NCBI GenBank assembly: GCA_963853835.1
Contig: OY970834.1
Location: forward strand, 21,954,365-22,018,364
Length of the DNA: 64,000 nt
Direction: 5' to 3'
Source of the DNA: Calendula officinalis
Taxonomy: Eukaryota; Streptophyta; Magnoliopsida; Asterales; Asteraceae
Shown: in pieces, positions 12,296 through 23,700 of the stretch
Layout: each line of letters starts with the position of its first letter
Numbering within the stretch: the stretch's first letter is position 1
The notes under the pieces: generated by a model
Databases searched by the model: none
Seen by the model: the letters and a program-made list of their open reading frames with translations, nothing else
Told to the model about the DNA's origin: nothing
Translations under genes and position numbers: made by a program

Positions 12296-14440
12296 ATGAT
12301 GAGTCCTACCACTCTGCCTCTATCCTTTTGGGGTTATGCACTCAAATCGGCTGCTCGAATACTGAATATGGTTCCCACCAAGAAGGTTGAAAAGACACCA
12401 TATGAGATATGGTATGGGAAAGTCCCTAACTTGTCTTACTTGAAGGTCTGGGGTTGTGAGGCTCTCGTGAAACGAGACACACCAAACAAACTTGAACCCA
12501 GAGCTGTCAAGTGCATCTTTATAGGATACCCTGAGGAAACGATGGGTTACTACTTCTACTACCCACCTGAGCAAAAAGTAATTATTTCTCGTCATGCTGA
12601 GTTTCTTGAGAGCAATCTCATTTCACAAGAAGCAAGTGGGAGCACAATCGACTTTGACGAGATTCCAAGCGATGATGATGCACAACCTATTGATGATACT
12701 AGCGAACATCAAGATGAGGCTGAACGTGAAACTGTTCCCGTTGCACCTCAAGATGATTTAGTTCCCATTCGAAGGTCCGCAAGGACACCTCAAGCACCTG
12801 AACGATATGGTTTCCAAATCGATGCTGAGGAGAGAAGCTTAGGGGATCATGATGAACCCCCTAACTATCAAGCTGCATTATCAGATTCTGAATCTGAAAA
12901 ATGGCTTGAAGCTATTAAAGCGGAAATGCAATCCATGAAAGATAACCAAGTTTGGACTTTGGTTGATCTTCCTCCTAACAGTAAGACTGTTGGTAGCAAG
13001 TGGCTCTTCAAGAAGAAGACCGACATGGATGGCAATGTACACACCTATAAAGCTCGGTTGGTAGCAAAAGGTTACACTCAGACCTATGGGATTGACTATG
13101 ATGAAACCTTCTCGCCTGTTGCTGACGTTAGAGCTATTAGGATTATCTTAGCCATAGCAACGTACTATGACTATGAGATTTTGAAAATGGATGTTAAAAC
13201 TGCTTTCTTAAATGGACACCTTGATGAAGATGTCTATATGGTACAACCTGAGGGTTTTGTAAGTACAAAACACCCCAAGAAAGTATGTAAGCTTCAAAGG
13301 CCCATTTATGGACTAAAGCAAGCATTCAGAAGTTGGAACAAAAGATTCGATGAGGAAGTCAAAACGTTTGGTTTCACTCAGAATACCGACGAGCCATGTT
13401 TATATGTAAGAGCTAGTGGGAGCATCGCCGTCTTTCTAATCCTATATGTCGATGACATACTACTCATAGGAAATAACGTTCCAATGCTACAAGATGTAAA
13501 ATCCTGGCTTGGGAAGTGCTTCGTTATGAAGGATCTTGGGGAAGCGGCATATATACTTGGTATAAAGATCTATCGAGATAGATCAAAGCGGTTAATCGGA
13601 TTAAGTCAAAGTGCGTACATTGATAAAATTCTAAAACGGTTTAGAATGAATGATTCCAAACGTGGAAATCTTCCTATGCAACACAATGTACACTTGAGTA
13701 AGACTCAAGGACCGTCCTCACCTGATGAGGTGAAACGCATGCGTGAAGTCCCCTATGCCTCGGCAGTAGGATCTATCATGTATGTTGTACGGTGCACAAG
13801 ACCTGATGTAGCGTTCTCTCAGAACATTACAAGCCGATATCAACAAAATCCAGGTGAGAGTTACTGGATTGTTGTTAAGAACATACTGAAGTATCTTAGG
13901 AATACTAAAGATATGTTTCTTGTTTATGGTGGTGATACTCAAAATGAGCTGAGGGTTACTTGTTATTCTGACGCTAGTTTTGAGACTGATAGAGATGATT
14001 CTAAATCTCAAACGGGGTATGTTTTCGTTTTGAACGGAGACGCTGTTGATTGGAAAAGTGCAAAGCAGAGCACTATTGCGATGTCTTCTACTGGAGCCGA
14101 GTACATTGCAACTACTGAAGCTGCAATGGAAGCTGTTTGGATGAGGAAATTTATTTCTGGGCTTGGAGTTGTCCCCAGTAATGAAAGACCCATGGATATG
14201 TACTGTGATAACACATGAGCTATCATCATTGCCAACGAACCTGGTGTTCAGAAAGGCGCCAGACATTACCGCATGAAGGTTCATTACATTAGAGATGTGA
14301 TCCTAATGGGAGATGTACGCTTGCTCAAAGTTCATACAGATGACAACTTAGCTGACCCCTTCACGAAGCCAATGTCATGCACCAAACATATTGACCATGC
14401 TAGGAACATTGGGCTTCAACCGGCTAATAGTCTCATGTAA
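12296..14440 (+). pseudogene. pol: Reverse transcriptase and RNase H of Copia element 2
   Basis: This 640-codon open segment continues the integrase C-terminus and then enters RT: WTLVDLPPNSKTVGSKWLFK, KARLVAKGYTQ, MDVKTAFLNG, YGLKQAFRSWNKRF and the catalytic YVDD at about residue 384. RNase H shows CYSDASFETD, SKSQTGYVF, AEYIA and MYCDN. A TGA at 14216-14218 replaces the Gly codon after YCDNT, and homology continues to VHTDDNLADPFTKPMS and ends near 14440. The sequence pattern resembles the Angela/Tork branch of Copia; the lineage is my inference. The RT core itself looks intact. Confidence 0.92.
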
Positions 14441-15282
14441 TCTGTTTTAGTATTTGAATAATGGAACGTTGAGCAGTTTTTATTGGAATAAATTGATATA
14501 TTTGATATGATCGTTTTTATATGAATACCTACTGTGTTCTATATTTTCATGTTTATATCCTTGAATATTTACTGTGTTTTATATTCTAAATTGTCCATTG
14601 TCATATTAATAATATGGGAATATTATTAAGACAAATCTGAGGGCATTGATGGCATCATCTTAGTATGACTAGAGATGATGAAATCAAACTCACATGTTGT
14701 TCATTATGATGCACAATTGGACTGACCCAAACTATGAGAAATCACTTCCTGGATTTATGTCACAAGTGAATCTCACAAAGGCTTTGTCGCTTATCCTCTG
14801 ACTTGAGATGCAAGTTGGTTTGTGTATGTAAAAGGGCAAACTTTGATATGGTTAAACGCTGACCTGAATAAGGCTGCTATAACAACCATTATCGGGTTTG
14901 TCATTAAGCATATGGCAAACACGTGTAGTCAATAAAGAATTTGTTCCTCCACATATGTGGATTAGATACTAATGGGGCCCTCGATGATTTGAATAGATGT
15001 ATGTGTTGCCACACCCAAAAGGTAATCAAGATGAATCTTGATTGGTTTTGGCAATCTACTTCAATATATAGATCGAGAAACAGAATCGTTGAAATTTTAG
15101 ATTGACATTAATCCTTGTCTGAAATTCAACATAGTATCAGTAACAAAAGGATAACTGCTCAAAAAACTTTGAACAAAGATTTTATGAAACTCCTCATGTA
15201 CTTCTAGGGGCATTGGCGGGTTGCTAGACTCTAAACTTTGCTTGTATAACTACTTGATGTTATCACGTGTGCAAGTGGGAGC
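14441..15282 (+). other. 3' noncoding region of Copia element 2
   Basis: AT-rich sequence between the end of pol and the polypurine tract GCAAGTGGGAGC (15271-15282). No further gene is seen. Confidence 0.7.
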
Positions 15283-15912
15283 TGTTGGAATATGTTTCAC
15301 GCGTATAACATATAGTTATATGGCTAGTTGTTTGTGAGCCTAAAGGGTCACACACTTAAACACTTAACTCCATAAGATATATAGTGTAATTAGGGTAATT
15401 ACATTATATATTCATATAAGCTACTAGCTTGTATATATATTATAGTTTAATATTAATTGTTAATATTGAAACTTAAGAGTGAGCTAAATAGAAGGAAAAA
15501 AAAGGCAAGGGGCTAGAGTGCAATAAACCAAGAGTGTTTATGGGAAGTCATTAAAGGAGATTAGGGCAACCATAATCTCCCTCACTTGTTGTTTTCGGCC
15601 GCCCCCTTCACCATCATCCTCTCTAGGTTTTTGCTTCTTCTTGCTTGCTTAATTGGACTAGCATTCCTTGGTGTTCTTGCTAGAGTGTTGTGTAGATCAA
15701 CTTTAGAGGCATTCCCCATTGGAATCCTTAGTTTCGGCCGTCCATAATCTCCATCCGAATCCCCATAATCAAAGGCAACTAGGGTATGAATTCTTCATCT
15801 ATTCTCTTTGATTATATGTGTAGTTTAATTATATTTATCAATATTAGATCCGTTTATGGTGATAAACTTTTCCGCTGCGTTTTGTTACTTGTAATAACCG
15901 AAAATCACCATT
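15283..15912 (+). repeat. Right LTR of Copia element 2
   Basis: 630 bp, TGTTGGAATATG at the start and CACCATT at the end, followed by the ATCCT target duplication at 15913-15917. About twenty differences from the left LTR point to an insertion of moderate age. Confidence 0.9.
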
Positions 15913-15959
15913 ATCCTCACATTTTAAATATTTTCCTTGGGACATTGTGTTTATAAAAA

Positions 15960-16045
15960 ATATTCACCATGTAGGATTTGAGCTTGAGATCTCTCTGTTA
16001 TTAACACTATGCTCTAAGCACTTGAGACACTAGACCATATGTTCT
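15960..16045 (-). repeat. tRNA-like fragment, probable SINE relic
   Basis: On the minus strand TGGTCTAGTGTCTCAAGTGC resembles an A box and GATCTCAAGCTCAAATCC a degenerate B box. It is more decayed than the copy at 7948-8016. No tail or target duplication was found. Confidence 0.35.
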
Positions 16046-16837
16046 TTACTTGACATAGAATATCTTTATTAATCTTTACAAAATTAATATTAACATCATC
16101 CACCATCCGAACGACCACAACCAACAGCCACTATCACTACCGTCGTCTCTACCCACTATTTGATCGTCGTCAAATTTAGTCACAGGGTACTCGCCGTCGC
16201 ATTTCGCGGGTAACCTAGTGCATAGTAAACACTAATCCGTTTTCATTCTTGAAACTTGAAAGCCAACAAATGACACCGTGAGCGACAAAAGTCAATTAAA
16301 TCATAGCCGTCAATTACCCACCGTGGAGGTGCAATCTATGCTAGCTGCCGGCGTGACCGGGAACAAGAACAACGTGCGGTGGGGAGTCGCCGGCGGTGGG
16401 CGTTTGGTGGGCTGTCTAACTAAAACAATAACAACTCATAATCTAAAATATGTAGGGTTTGGATCATGTGATTGCTCGTGCATCATCTGACAAGTACACA
16501 ATAAATAATGGTCGCTGATATTTCCAGGTAATGTCTATTATAGTTTACTGCTACGCATAGTTCTAACATAAATGCGATGCCATTTTGGTTGTTTGAATCT
16601 CCTTAAAACAATATAACAACTAAACTAATGTATACTATATACCAAAGGACATATTGCTCAGTATATCTCTGATGTTTAGTTATCTTATAAAGTTTTGGTT
16701 CAAGTGCCGTTATAAAAAAATGATGTAAATTTATAGATGTACGTTAGATGATAAAAAAAAAAAACTAATCTAATATATATTTCTTTATAAGTTTTAAATC
16801 TATTTATATATTATAATAAAAGAGGATTTTAAAATGT
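16046..16837. other. Intergenic, no gene seen
   Basis: A 70-codon frame at 16278-16490 lies in locally GC-richer sequence with CGCCGGCGGTGGG but matches no family I recognise. A poly(A) run lies at 16752-16764. The LINE insertion site follows. Confidence 0.45.
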
Positions 16838-16853
16838 AGACATTCATTATCAC

Positions 16854-17436
16854 GTATTCTGTACGGGTTAAACTTTGTGTTAGCATTAAAGATAAATATT
16901 CTGTTAATGAAACAATACAAGTATTGGTGGAAGGAATCACGTATTCTGTACGGGTTAAAGAAACTGAAGCGTGGAAATGTAAAATTTTGAAGCCTAATTT
17001 TGGTTCTGAATCTTCTTATTGCGCTGAGGAGGGTGAAGATGATTTTTTGATTCATTCCATTGTGAATGAGATTAATTCAAATCACCAAGAATCGGATAAA
17101 GGTAGTGAAAATAATGATTCTGAACAAATTTTTGTGTCAAATGGGGAAATTAATAGAACTTGGGGTGATGAGGGTGAACCGGTTCCTTCTATGAACGTTG
17201 TGGACGAGTCTCAAAAGTCCACAAATAACATAGGAGAGGAAAATGTGGTGGTGGAATCAGTCAGTTGTCCCCCGGGTTTCGAGAATTGCAAACGTTTTAA
17301 AGTTGGATCTTCAGAACCAAAATCTGTACAATCATGTGGTTCTTTTTTTGGTCGGAAAAAAAAAGGACAAGATAGCGCATTGGAGGCTACAAGTATCGGT
17401 GTTGTTTCTTTAAATGATGAATGCTCTATCAATTAA
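16854..17436 (+). pseudogene. LINE ORF1, C-terminal part
   Basis: The frame is open from the insertion junction to the stop at 17434-17436. Residues include LCVSIKDKYSVNETIQVLVE and ITYSVRVKETEAWKCKI, like the region after the RRM-type domain in plant LINE ORF1 proteins. A Ser/Glu-rich tail follows, then CPPGFENCKRF. The N-terminal nucleic-acid-binding part is missing by truncation. ORF1 overlaps the start of ORF2 by about 23 bases in another frame. Confidence 0.75.
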
Positions 17437-20400
17437 TATCCGAGGTACCGGGGATGTCGAGAAAAGGAAGTGGATCAAAAGCCTTTGTTTCAAACATGGT
17501 GTGATTTTTCTTGGAGTTCAAGAAACGCTTATGACGAAGGTTGATTTGTTCAAGATAAAGGCTTTATGGGGCAATTATAAATTTGACTTTGCTTGTAGTA
17601 CGGCACGAGGTCACTCAGGTGGCATTTTATCGGTTTGGGACCCCGCGGTTTTCATCAAAGTAAATATTAAATGCGGGGTTAACTATGTTATTGTGGAAGG
17701 GAATTGGATGGGGTTTCAGGATCATATTCACATGATTAATATTTACGCTCCTCAAGGGGTCGACGCTCGAAAACAGGTGTGGGATGAAATTACTTCTTAT
17801 ATTCAAGCGGTGGTTGGAATTGTAGTGATTTTTGGCGATTTTAATGAAGTTCGAAGTGAATCTGAAAGGTTCGGTTCAGTGTTAAATGAACAAGGTGCTT
17901 TATTTTTTAACGAGTTCATTGATCAAAACGAGTTAATTGATCTTCCGATTGGGGGTCGTAAATTTACATGGATAAACAAACAAGCGACTAAAATGAGCAA
18001 GCTTGATAGGTTTTTAATTTCAGAAAACTTATCTATCTTGGACCCGCGTTTAAAAGTCGTTGCTTTGGAGCGTCATTTATCCGACCACATACCCATTTTG
18101 CTTCATTCCAAGGCTGTTGATTATGGCCCAACCCCTTTTCGTATTTCACATTCTTGGTTGGAATCGGAGTCTTATGATGATCATATTAAAACGGCTTGCT
18201 CGGAATTTAATGAGGTTAATAATTCCTGCATTATAAGGTTCAAAAACAAATTAAAAAGTATAAAACTTCAATCGAAGTTGTGGTATCAGGATCAAAAAGA
18301 TGATCAATTGAGCCGAGAGAAATGGGTTCGAGACAAGATTAACGATTTAGAAAAAAACATTGATGCGGGTGGTGCGACAGATGAAGACAGATCACTTCGG
18401 GTGGAGCTTTTGAATGAATTGAAAGAATTTAACTGTCTAAAAAACTTAGATCTTATGCAAAAACTTAAAATGAAATGGGCGGTGGAAGGGGACGAGAATT
18501 CAAAGTTTTTTCACGGTTTGTTAAATCAAAGAAGGAGATATCAGATGATTCAAGGTGTCATGGAGGAGGGAGAATGGCAAACCGATCCTATTGTAGTCAA
18601 GCAGGTTTTTCTAGATTTTTACAAAGACAAGTTCAAGAGTGTTAACGTTAACTTTCCGGATGGTTTCGGGGATGATTTTACACGTTTAAATGATGTAGAG
18701 GCCGGTGATCTTGAAAAAGTTTGCTCCATGGAGGAAGTTAAAGATGCGGTGTGGAGTTGTGGTGGTAATAAAGCTCCGGGTCCGGATGGTATCACGTTTA
18801 AATTTATTAAGAAATATTGGGAATTGCTTAAAGATGACATTTTTAACTCAGTAAAAGAATTTATGATTAAAGACCGTCTTCCTATCGGGTGTAATTCCTC
18901 CTTCATTACGCTCATCCCTAAGGTTCAAAATCCTTCTTTTGTTAAAGACTATCGTCCGATTTCGTTATTAGGTGTTCAATATAAAATTATTGCTAAAATC
19001 CTTGCCTTGCGGTTAGCTAAGGTGGCCGGTAAATTGGTGAGTACAGAGCAATCAGCTTTCCTAAAAGGGAGGCAAATTCTAGATGGCCCTTTGATTCTTA
19101 GCGAGATTATTGATTGGTTTAAAGCCCGGAAAAAAAAATTACTGTTATTCAAAGTTGATTTTGAAAAGGCGTTTGACTCGGTTAGTTGGGATTATGTAGA
19201 TTTTATTTTATCGAGCATGGGTTTCGGTTCACGGTGGAGAAGGTGGATTCAGGAATGTTTTAGTTCTGCTCGGTTATCGGTTCTAGTAAACGGGAGCCCT
19301 ACAGAAGAATTTAAAATGTTTAGGGGGTTACGCCAAGGTGATCCATTATCCCCTTTTCTTTTTATTTTAGCTATGGAGGGTTTACACAAGTTGATTGAAG
19401 TTGCGGTTCGTGAGCACGTTCTGGATGGTGTTTTGGTGGGAAATGATAATCTTAATATTTCTCACCTTTTCTACGCGGACGATGTTGTGTTTATTTCGAA
19501 TTGGAATGATCACAATATTCAAGCTATTGTAAATATTTTGTCCGACTTTTATTGTATCTCAGGGCTTAAAATTAATTTGCAAAAGTCGAGTTTGATTGGA
19601 GTTGGGGTTTCAGACGAGGAGCAGGACAATATTTGCGCTGCTCATGGGTGCATTAAAGGCACGATTCCTTTTCTGTACTTGGGTATTTCGGTTGGTCATT
19701 CGGGCAGAGTTGCTTTAAAGTGGGCTCACATTATTGAGAAAGTTAGAAATCGGTTATCTTCTTGGAAGGCCAAGATGTTGTCCATTGGAGGTCGGCTTAC
19801 CCTTATTAAATCAGTTTTGGGTAGTCTGGCAATTTATTGGATGTCTATCTTCAGAGTTCCTCAAAGCATTATTTAAAAACTTGAACAACTCAGAGCTAGA
19901 TTTTTTTGGGGAGGTGATGAAAATGAGAAGAAATTACATTGGGTTAAATGGGATGTGTGCCTAACCGACATCTCTAATGGAGGGTTAGGAATTCCTAGCT
20001 TGGATGCTTTGAATTTGGCTCTTCTCTTAAAATGGAAATGGAGGTTCTTTAATGATAAAGATGCTCTTTGGTGTAGAGTTGTTAAAGCTTTTCATGGCGA
20101 AGATGGTGGTTTCAGATGTTCGTTCAATCATCGTGTGAAAAAAGGTATTTGGGTTCAAATCATAGGCTCCATAAATCATCTTCATGATAATCTTATTATT
20201 GATCATAATTCTATCCACTATAAGTTAGTTAGTGGCGATTCGATAAATTTTTGGACGGATTGTTGGTGTACGCCTATTCCTTTGTGTAATTTGTTTAACA
20301 GATTATATAATTTGGACTTGAACCCGTATTGTAAGGTGTGTGATAGATGGAGAAACGGTCAGTGGGTTTTTAATTGGCGTAGATTTATCCGCGGGGGTCT

Positions 20401-21055
20401 AGAGCAAGAGCAACTTGATGGCCTAAATTCGGCGGTTCGGGACGTTATTCTTTCGGAAGGGAAAGATAAACCTAGCTGGAATTTGGGTAATGATTGTGAA
20501 TTTTCGGTCGGTGAAGCTCGAAGACACATTAATAAAGTTTTGTATCCAGGTTTACCCATAAACTCTATTTGGTGTAAAACGGTTCCGATTAAAGTGAATG
20601 TTTGTATGTGGAGAATTCGCTTGGACCGGTTGCCTACAAGATTAAATTTGTCTCGAAGAGGTTTGGAGATTGCTTCTATTATGTGTCCCATGTGTAATGC
20701 AGGTGTGGAGTCGATAGATCACGTTTTGTTCACATGTCCAGTAGCTTCTCAAGTCTGGATCGCAGTGAACCGCTGGTGTGAGTTGGAGGTTGCCGGTGTG
20801 GAGTCGTTCACTTCTTGGTGGCAGTTTTGTGATACCTTGTCGATTGCTAATAATCAGAGGTTAAGGTATCAAACCATCGGTTTTGCCACTTGTTGGGTGA
20901 TTTGGAGTTTTCGTAACTCTTTGGTTTTTGATTGTAATAGAAGTAGAAAATCGGTTTTAGTTGATAACATTAAGTCTTTTTCGTTTGTTTGGTACACCCA
21001 ACGAAATCATTGTAAGGTTTCTTGGGTGGATTGGTTGTGTTGCCCTCTTGTTTAA
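17414..21055 (+). pseudogene. LINE ORF2: endonuclease and reverse transcriptase, one premature stop
   Basis: ORF2 begins at the ATG pair 17414/17417. An exonuclease-endonuclease-phosphatase domain occupies roughly the first 230 residues: LGVQET near residue 36, IFGDFNEVRSE near 140 and SDHIPILL near 225. RT follows with LIPKVQNPSFVKDYRPISL, KVDFEKAFDSVSWDYV, GLRQGDPLSPFLF and the catalytic YADD at about residue 687. A TAA at 19874-19876 stops the frame after VPQSII, but the same frame resumes at once with KLEQLRARFFWGG and runs to 21055. The C-terminus carries the plant RVT zinc-binding region (MCPMCNAGVESIDHVLFTCP). No other stop or frameshift was found in ORF2. Confidence 0.93.
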
Positions 21056-21177
21056 TTCCTCTTTGTCTAGCATTTTGCTAGACTCTCGTTTTGTTTTAAT
21101 ATAGTTTTGGAGGTCTCCGGGCGGGTGATGGCATTGCCGAAGCTTGATCCGGTGCCTTCTTTTTGTTGTTCAAAAAA
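21056..21177 (+). other. LINE 3' untranslated tail
   Basis: Follows the ORF2 stop and ends in a short A run at the target duplication. It includes the GGAGGTCTCCGGGCGGGTGATGG-type block (about 21109-21130) typical of this plant LINE group; I recognise the style but not the exact family. Confidence 0.75.
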
Positions 21178-21392
21178 AGACATTCATTATCACATGTCAA
21201 CCTAAGTGATTACCTCATTATTTGTTTTTTTTCAAAAAAAATGAAGTATTTATTATTTTTATAAATGGATAGTTCAAGTTATAAAATGATAATATAAATC
21301 AGGATAATATTTTCAAATTAATTTAAAAATATTATAGAAGGATAATAACCACGGACTTTTTTGATAATTTCAAAGGATAATATTTTTAAATA

Positions 21393-21924
21393 GGTTTTTC
21401 TAACGTATGCCTCAGGGGCATACATTAGGTGTAATTAATAAAGTGTCTGGTTTCTAAATATATTTAAAATATTGATTTTCTTCAGTTAGTGAGCAGCTTA
21501 TAGGAGCCCAGGAAAGCAATCTGGTCGTAGATCGGGTTACCATTTCTTTATTTTCCGATCGCCTGAGAAAAGAAAGATCTTGTTGTTTCTTCAACAATTT
21601 CTGATCTCTAGTGGACCTCTCAGTAGGATTCGAACCCAGATGAAGTTCTGACCATCTGTCAGAGAAAAAAGAACGAACAGATCTTGTAGGATTCCCAAGA
21701 AATTCTTCCCATTTCTTGGGTAAAGTCTCCCAACTATATTTGAAAATGAATTGGTTATCCATAAAGATAAAGAAAGCTTTCTTGTAGTTCCGCTAGTGAC
21801 ATTAATTATCTTTATTTTTTACCATTTTAGAAAATGTAATAAATACGATTCTTGGTTAAAACTGAAACGTGATATTCATTGATTGCACCTAATGTATGCC
21901 CCTGAGGCATACGTTAGAAAAACC
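21393..21924. mobile_element. Small TIR element carrying fused organellar DNA
   Basis: Both ends carry a 43-bp inverted repeat with one mismatch (21393-21435 and 21882-21924). Each arm is itself a near-perfect palindrome, CTAACGTATGCC then TCAGG then GGCATACATTAG. The flanks share TTTTTAAAT, compatible with an 8-10-bp target duplication as in Mutator-like elements, though wider flank similarity (21311-21380 against 21926-21996) makes that call soft. The interior holds the nad9-ycf2 fragment. No transposase is present. Confidence 0.75.
21454..21762 (-). pseudogene. Chimeric mitochondrial nad9 / plastid ycf2 fragment
   Basis: The minus-strand frame begins MDNQFIFKYSWETLPKKW, which I recognise as the first 18 residues of mitochondrial NAD9 (complex I 30-kDa subunit). 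Without any stop it becomes EFLGNPTRSVRSFFSDRW followed by SELHLGSNPTERSTRDQKLL, an internal piece of plastid Ycf2 (the 2-MDa AAA motor), up to RRSENKEMV. The remaining residues to the end are unrecognised. The frame is open for 102 codons across the join. It could come from a mitochondrial genome that had taken up plastid DNA. It cannot encode a working NAD9 or Ycf2. Identification is from memory of both proteins. Confidence 0.8.
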
Positions 21925-23504
21925 ATTTTTAAATTAATTTAAAATATTATAACCGGATAATGACCACCTCATTTTTTAATAGTTTCAAATCTCATTGTCA
22001 ATATTAAATTTACGTTCATTAAAATTGCAACATCCGTGAATTTTCACGGGGTATATGGATCGAAATCTATTCCGTACACCTCCCGTGTATCATTATTCTT
22101 GTATTGTATACTTATTTGAGAGAGGTATAAACGCATCGAATTTGATATGAGTTGATATTATATGATTTATTATAATAAAACTTTAGTTTTGTTGTAATAA
22201 AAATTTAAAACTTACATTTTAACATAATATTGTCATATCAAATGATACAATATGATATAAAAGTTGGAAATAGAAGGTGAATTTATTCTACTGGCAGGTA
22301 TTATGACCTTCTCACAAGACATCTCAGGTTCAAACCATAATAGGTTCTATTTCGGGGTTGATCAGTGAATCAGTTCAGAAACAGCCATTAGAGATTACAA
22401 ACTAGGAGTGAAATTTTACTTTTTCACAAATTTAAGATTACAACTTCAGTTAGCTTTTTTTTTTTCCTTTTCATATTAAAGGTATCAAAATATTGTTCAC
22501 TTTTGATAAAAGTTCCTAGAACTTTTGACATGTGAACTTTCATCTTATATGATGAGACGAGGTTAATAAGGTTGGTGTAAGTACTAAACAACATACAAAC
22601 AGAGATGCAACACAGGTCAACGTGGATTTAGGTGTACAAATCTATTTATATATTATATAAATGTTGTGCATGAAGTAGTTTATGTGTTATAGAAATCACC
22701 TCTTGATATATTTTATTTCTTCTGAACAAATTACAAGTAATCAAACAAATATTACTTATAATAAAAAAGAGTCCAGATATCATAATAGATGTAACATGAA
22801 TTTGGGCATAATTAATAGAAAGGGAATGTGGCAATTAATGATTTAGATAGGAGATATTAGATGAATTATAGAGAATGACAACCAAGACGAACACCAAACA
22901 TGGGCCATCGGATTCATTTGGTTGTCAAACAAAACATCACTAGTTTTTTTCTTGGACTAAACCCATGTGGTGCATTCACGATCAATCAAATCTTTACCAT
23001 TAATACATAGTTAAAGATCTAGGAATATCAGATAGATTGAATGGTATTTGTAAGTGAGTATTTAAAGTGATTATAATATGTATAGGATGAACTGAGTTCC
23101 ATTGAGAATGAATATGAAGGTTGAGAATACGAGAATATATCTCAGTCGTCCATCTAAGCGTGTGTATCCAGTGTAATCATATATGAATATGTTTATTCAT
23201 ATATGAATACACAACAATTTTCTAATAATTGTTCTTTTTCAAAAAAAAAAATAATAATAAAGAAAATAAAGTATGTTTATTCTATATGATTAGTAAAAAT
23301 CATATATGAATACACATAGTATATTTATAGAATATAATATGTATATTCATATATGAATAATAATTCTCGCAAATTTATTATTTTTCCAATTCTTAAAAAA
23401 AAATTCCCCTATATAGAATTATGAATAAGAGTATAATATAAGTTGATCAATGATGGATAGTTTTACCTGTATTGTAGGAAAATTGATTTGACCCGAATTA
23501 ATAT
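21925..23504. other. Intergenic, no gene seen
   Basis: AT-rich. It includes AACATCCGTGAATTTTCACGGGG near 22030 (a short inverted repeat GTGAATTTTCAC), a possible tRNA B-box-like word GGTTCAAACC near 22331, a poly(T) run at 22456, and several ATATATGAATA words near 23170-23360. No protein similarity was recognised. Confidence 0.5.
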
Positions 23505-23513
23505 TATTTTTAA

Positions 23514-23691
23514 GAGTAATGGTATTTAGGCCTACCATTTAGACCTACTCATAGGCCTACTCATTATATGAAGACACGTGTCAAAATCAAGGGATAATAT
23601 TAGGAGAGAGAATTAGTGGAATACACATGTCATCCTATCAAATAGTAGGTCTATGAGTAGGTCTAAATGGTAGGAATAAATATCATTTCTC
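23514..23691. mobile_element. MITE, Mutator-type (family A), copy 1
   Basis: 178 bp with terminal inverted repeats of about 38 bp containing CCATTTAGACCTACTCATA. The outer ends are GAG...CTC. Flanks TATTTTTAA (23505-23513) and TTTTTTTAA (23692-23700) agree at 8 of 9 positions, fitting the 9-bp duplication of Mutator-like elements. A second copy lies at 40944-41122 in opposite orientation. Confidence 0.85.
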
Positions 23692-23700
23692 TTTTTTTAA

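Larger units (their letters stand above)
16838..21193 (+). mobile_element. 5'-truncated LINE (non-LTR retrotransposon) with target duplications
   Basis: The 16-bp direct repeat AGACATTCATTATCAC occurs at 16838-16853 and 21178-21193 and bounds the insertion. The body, 16854-21177, holds the end of ORF1, a nearly complete ORF2 and a 3' tail ending in TTGTTGTTCAAAAAAA. These are the marks of target-primed reverse transcription. The 5' junction is unusual: ATCACGTATTCTGTACGGGT occurs at 16849 and again inside ORF1 at 16937, so a short internal segment seems to have been copied to the junction. Confidence 0.93.

Noticed and set aside
13718..14284. 188-codon minus frame opposite RT/RNase H
   Set aside because: Antisense shadow of the conserved Copia pol sequence.
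22290..22345. Possible tRNA or SINE head with GGTTCAAACC
   Set aside because: A single B-box-like word without a partner or boundary.
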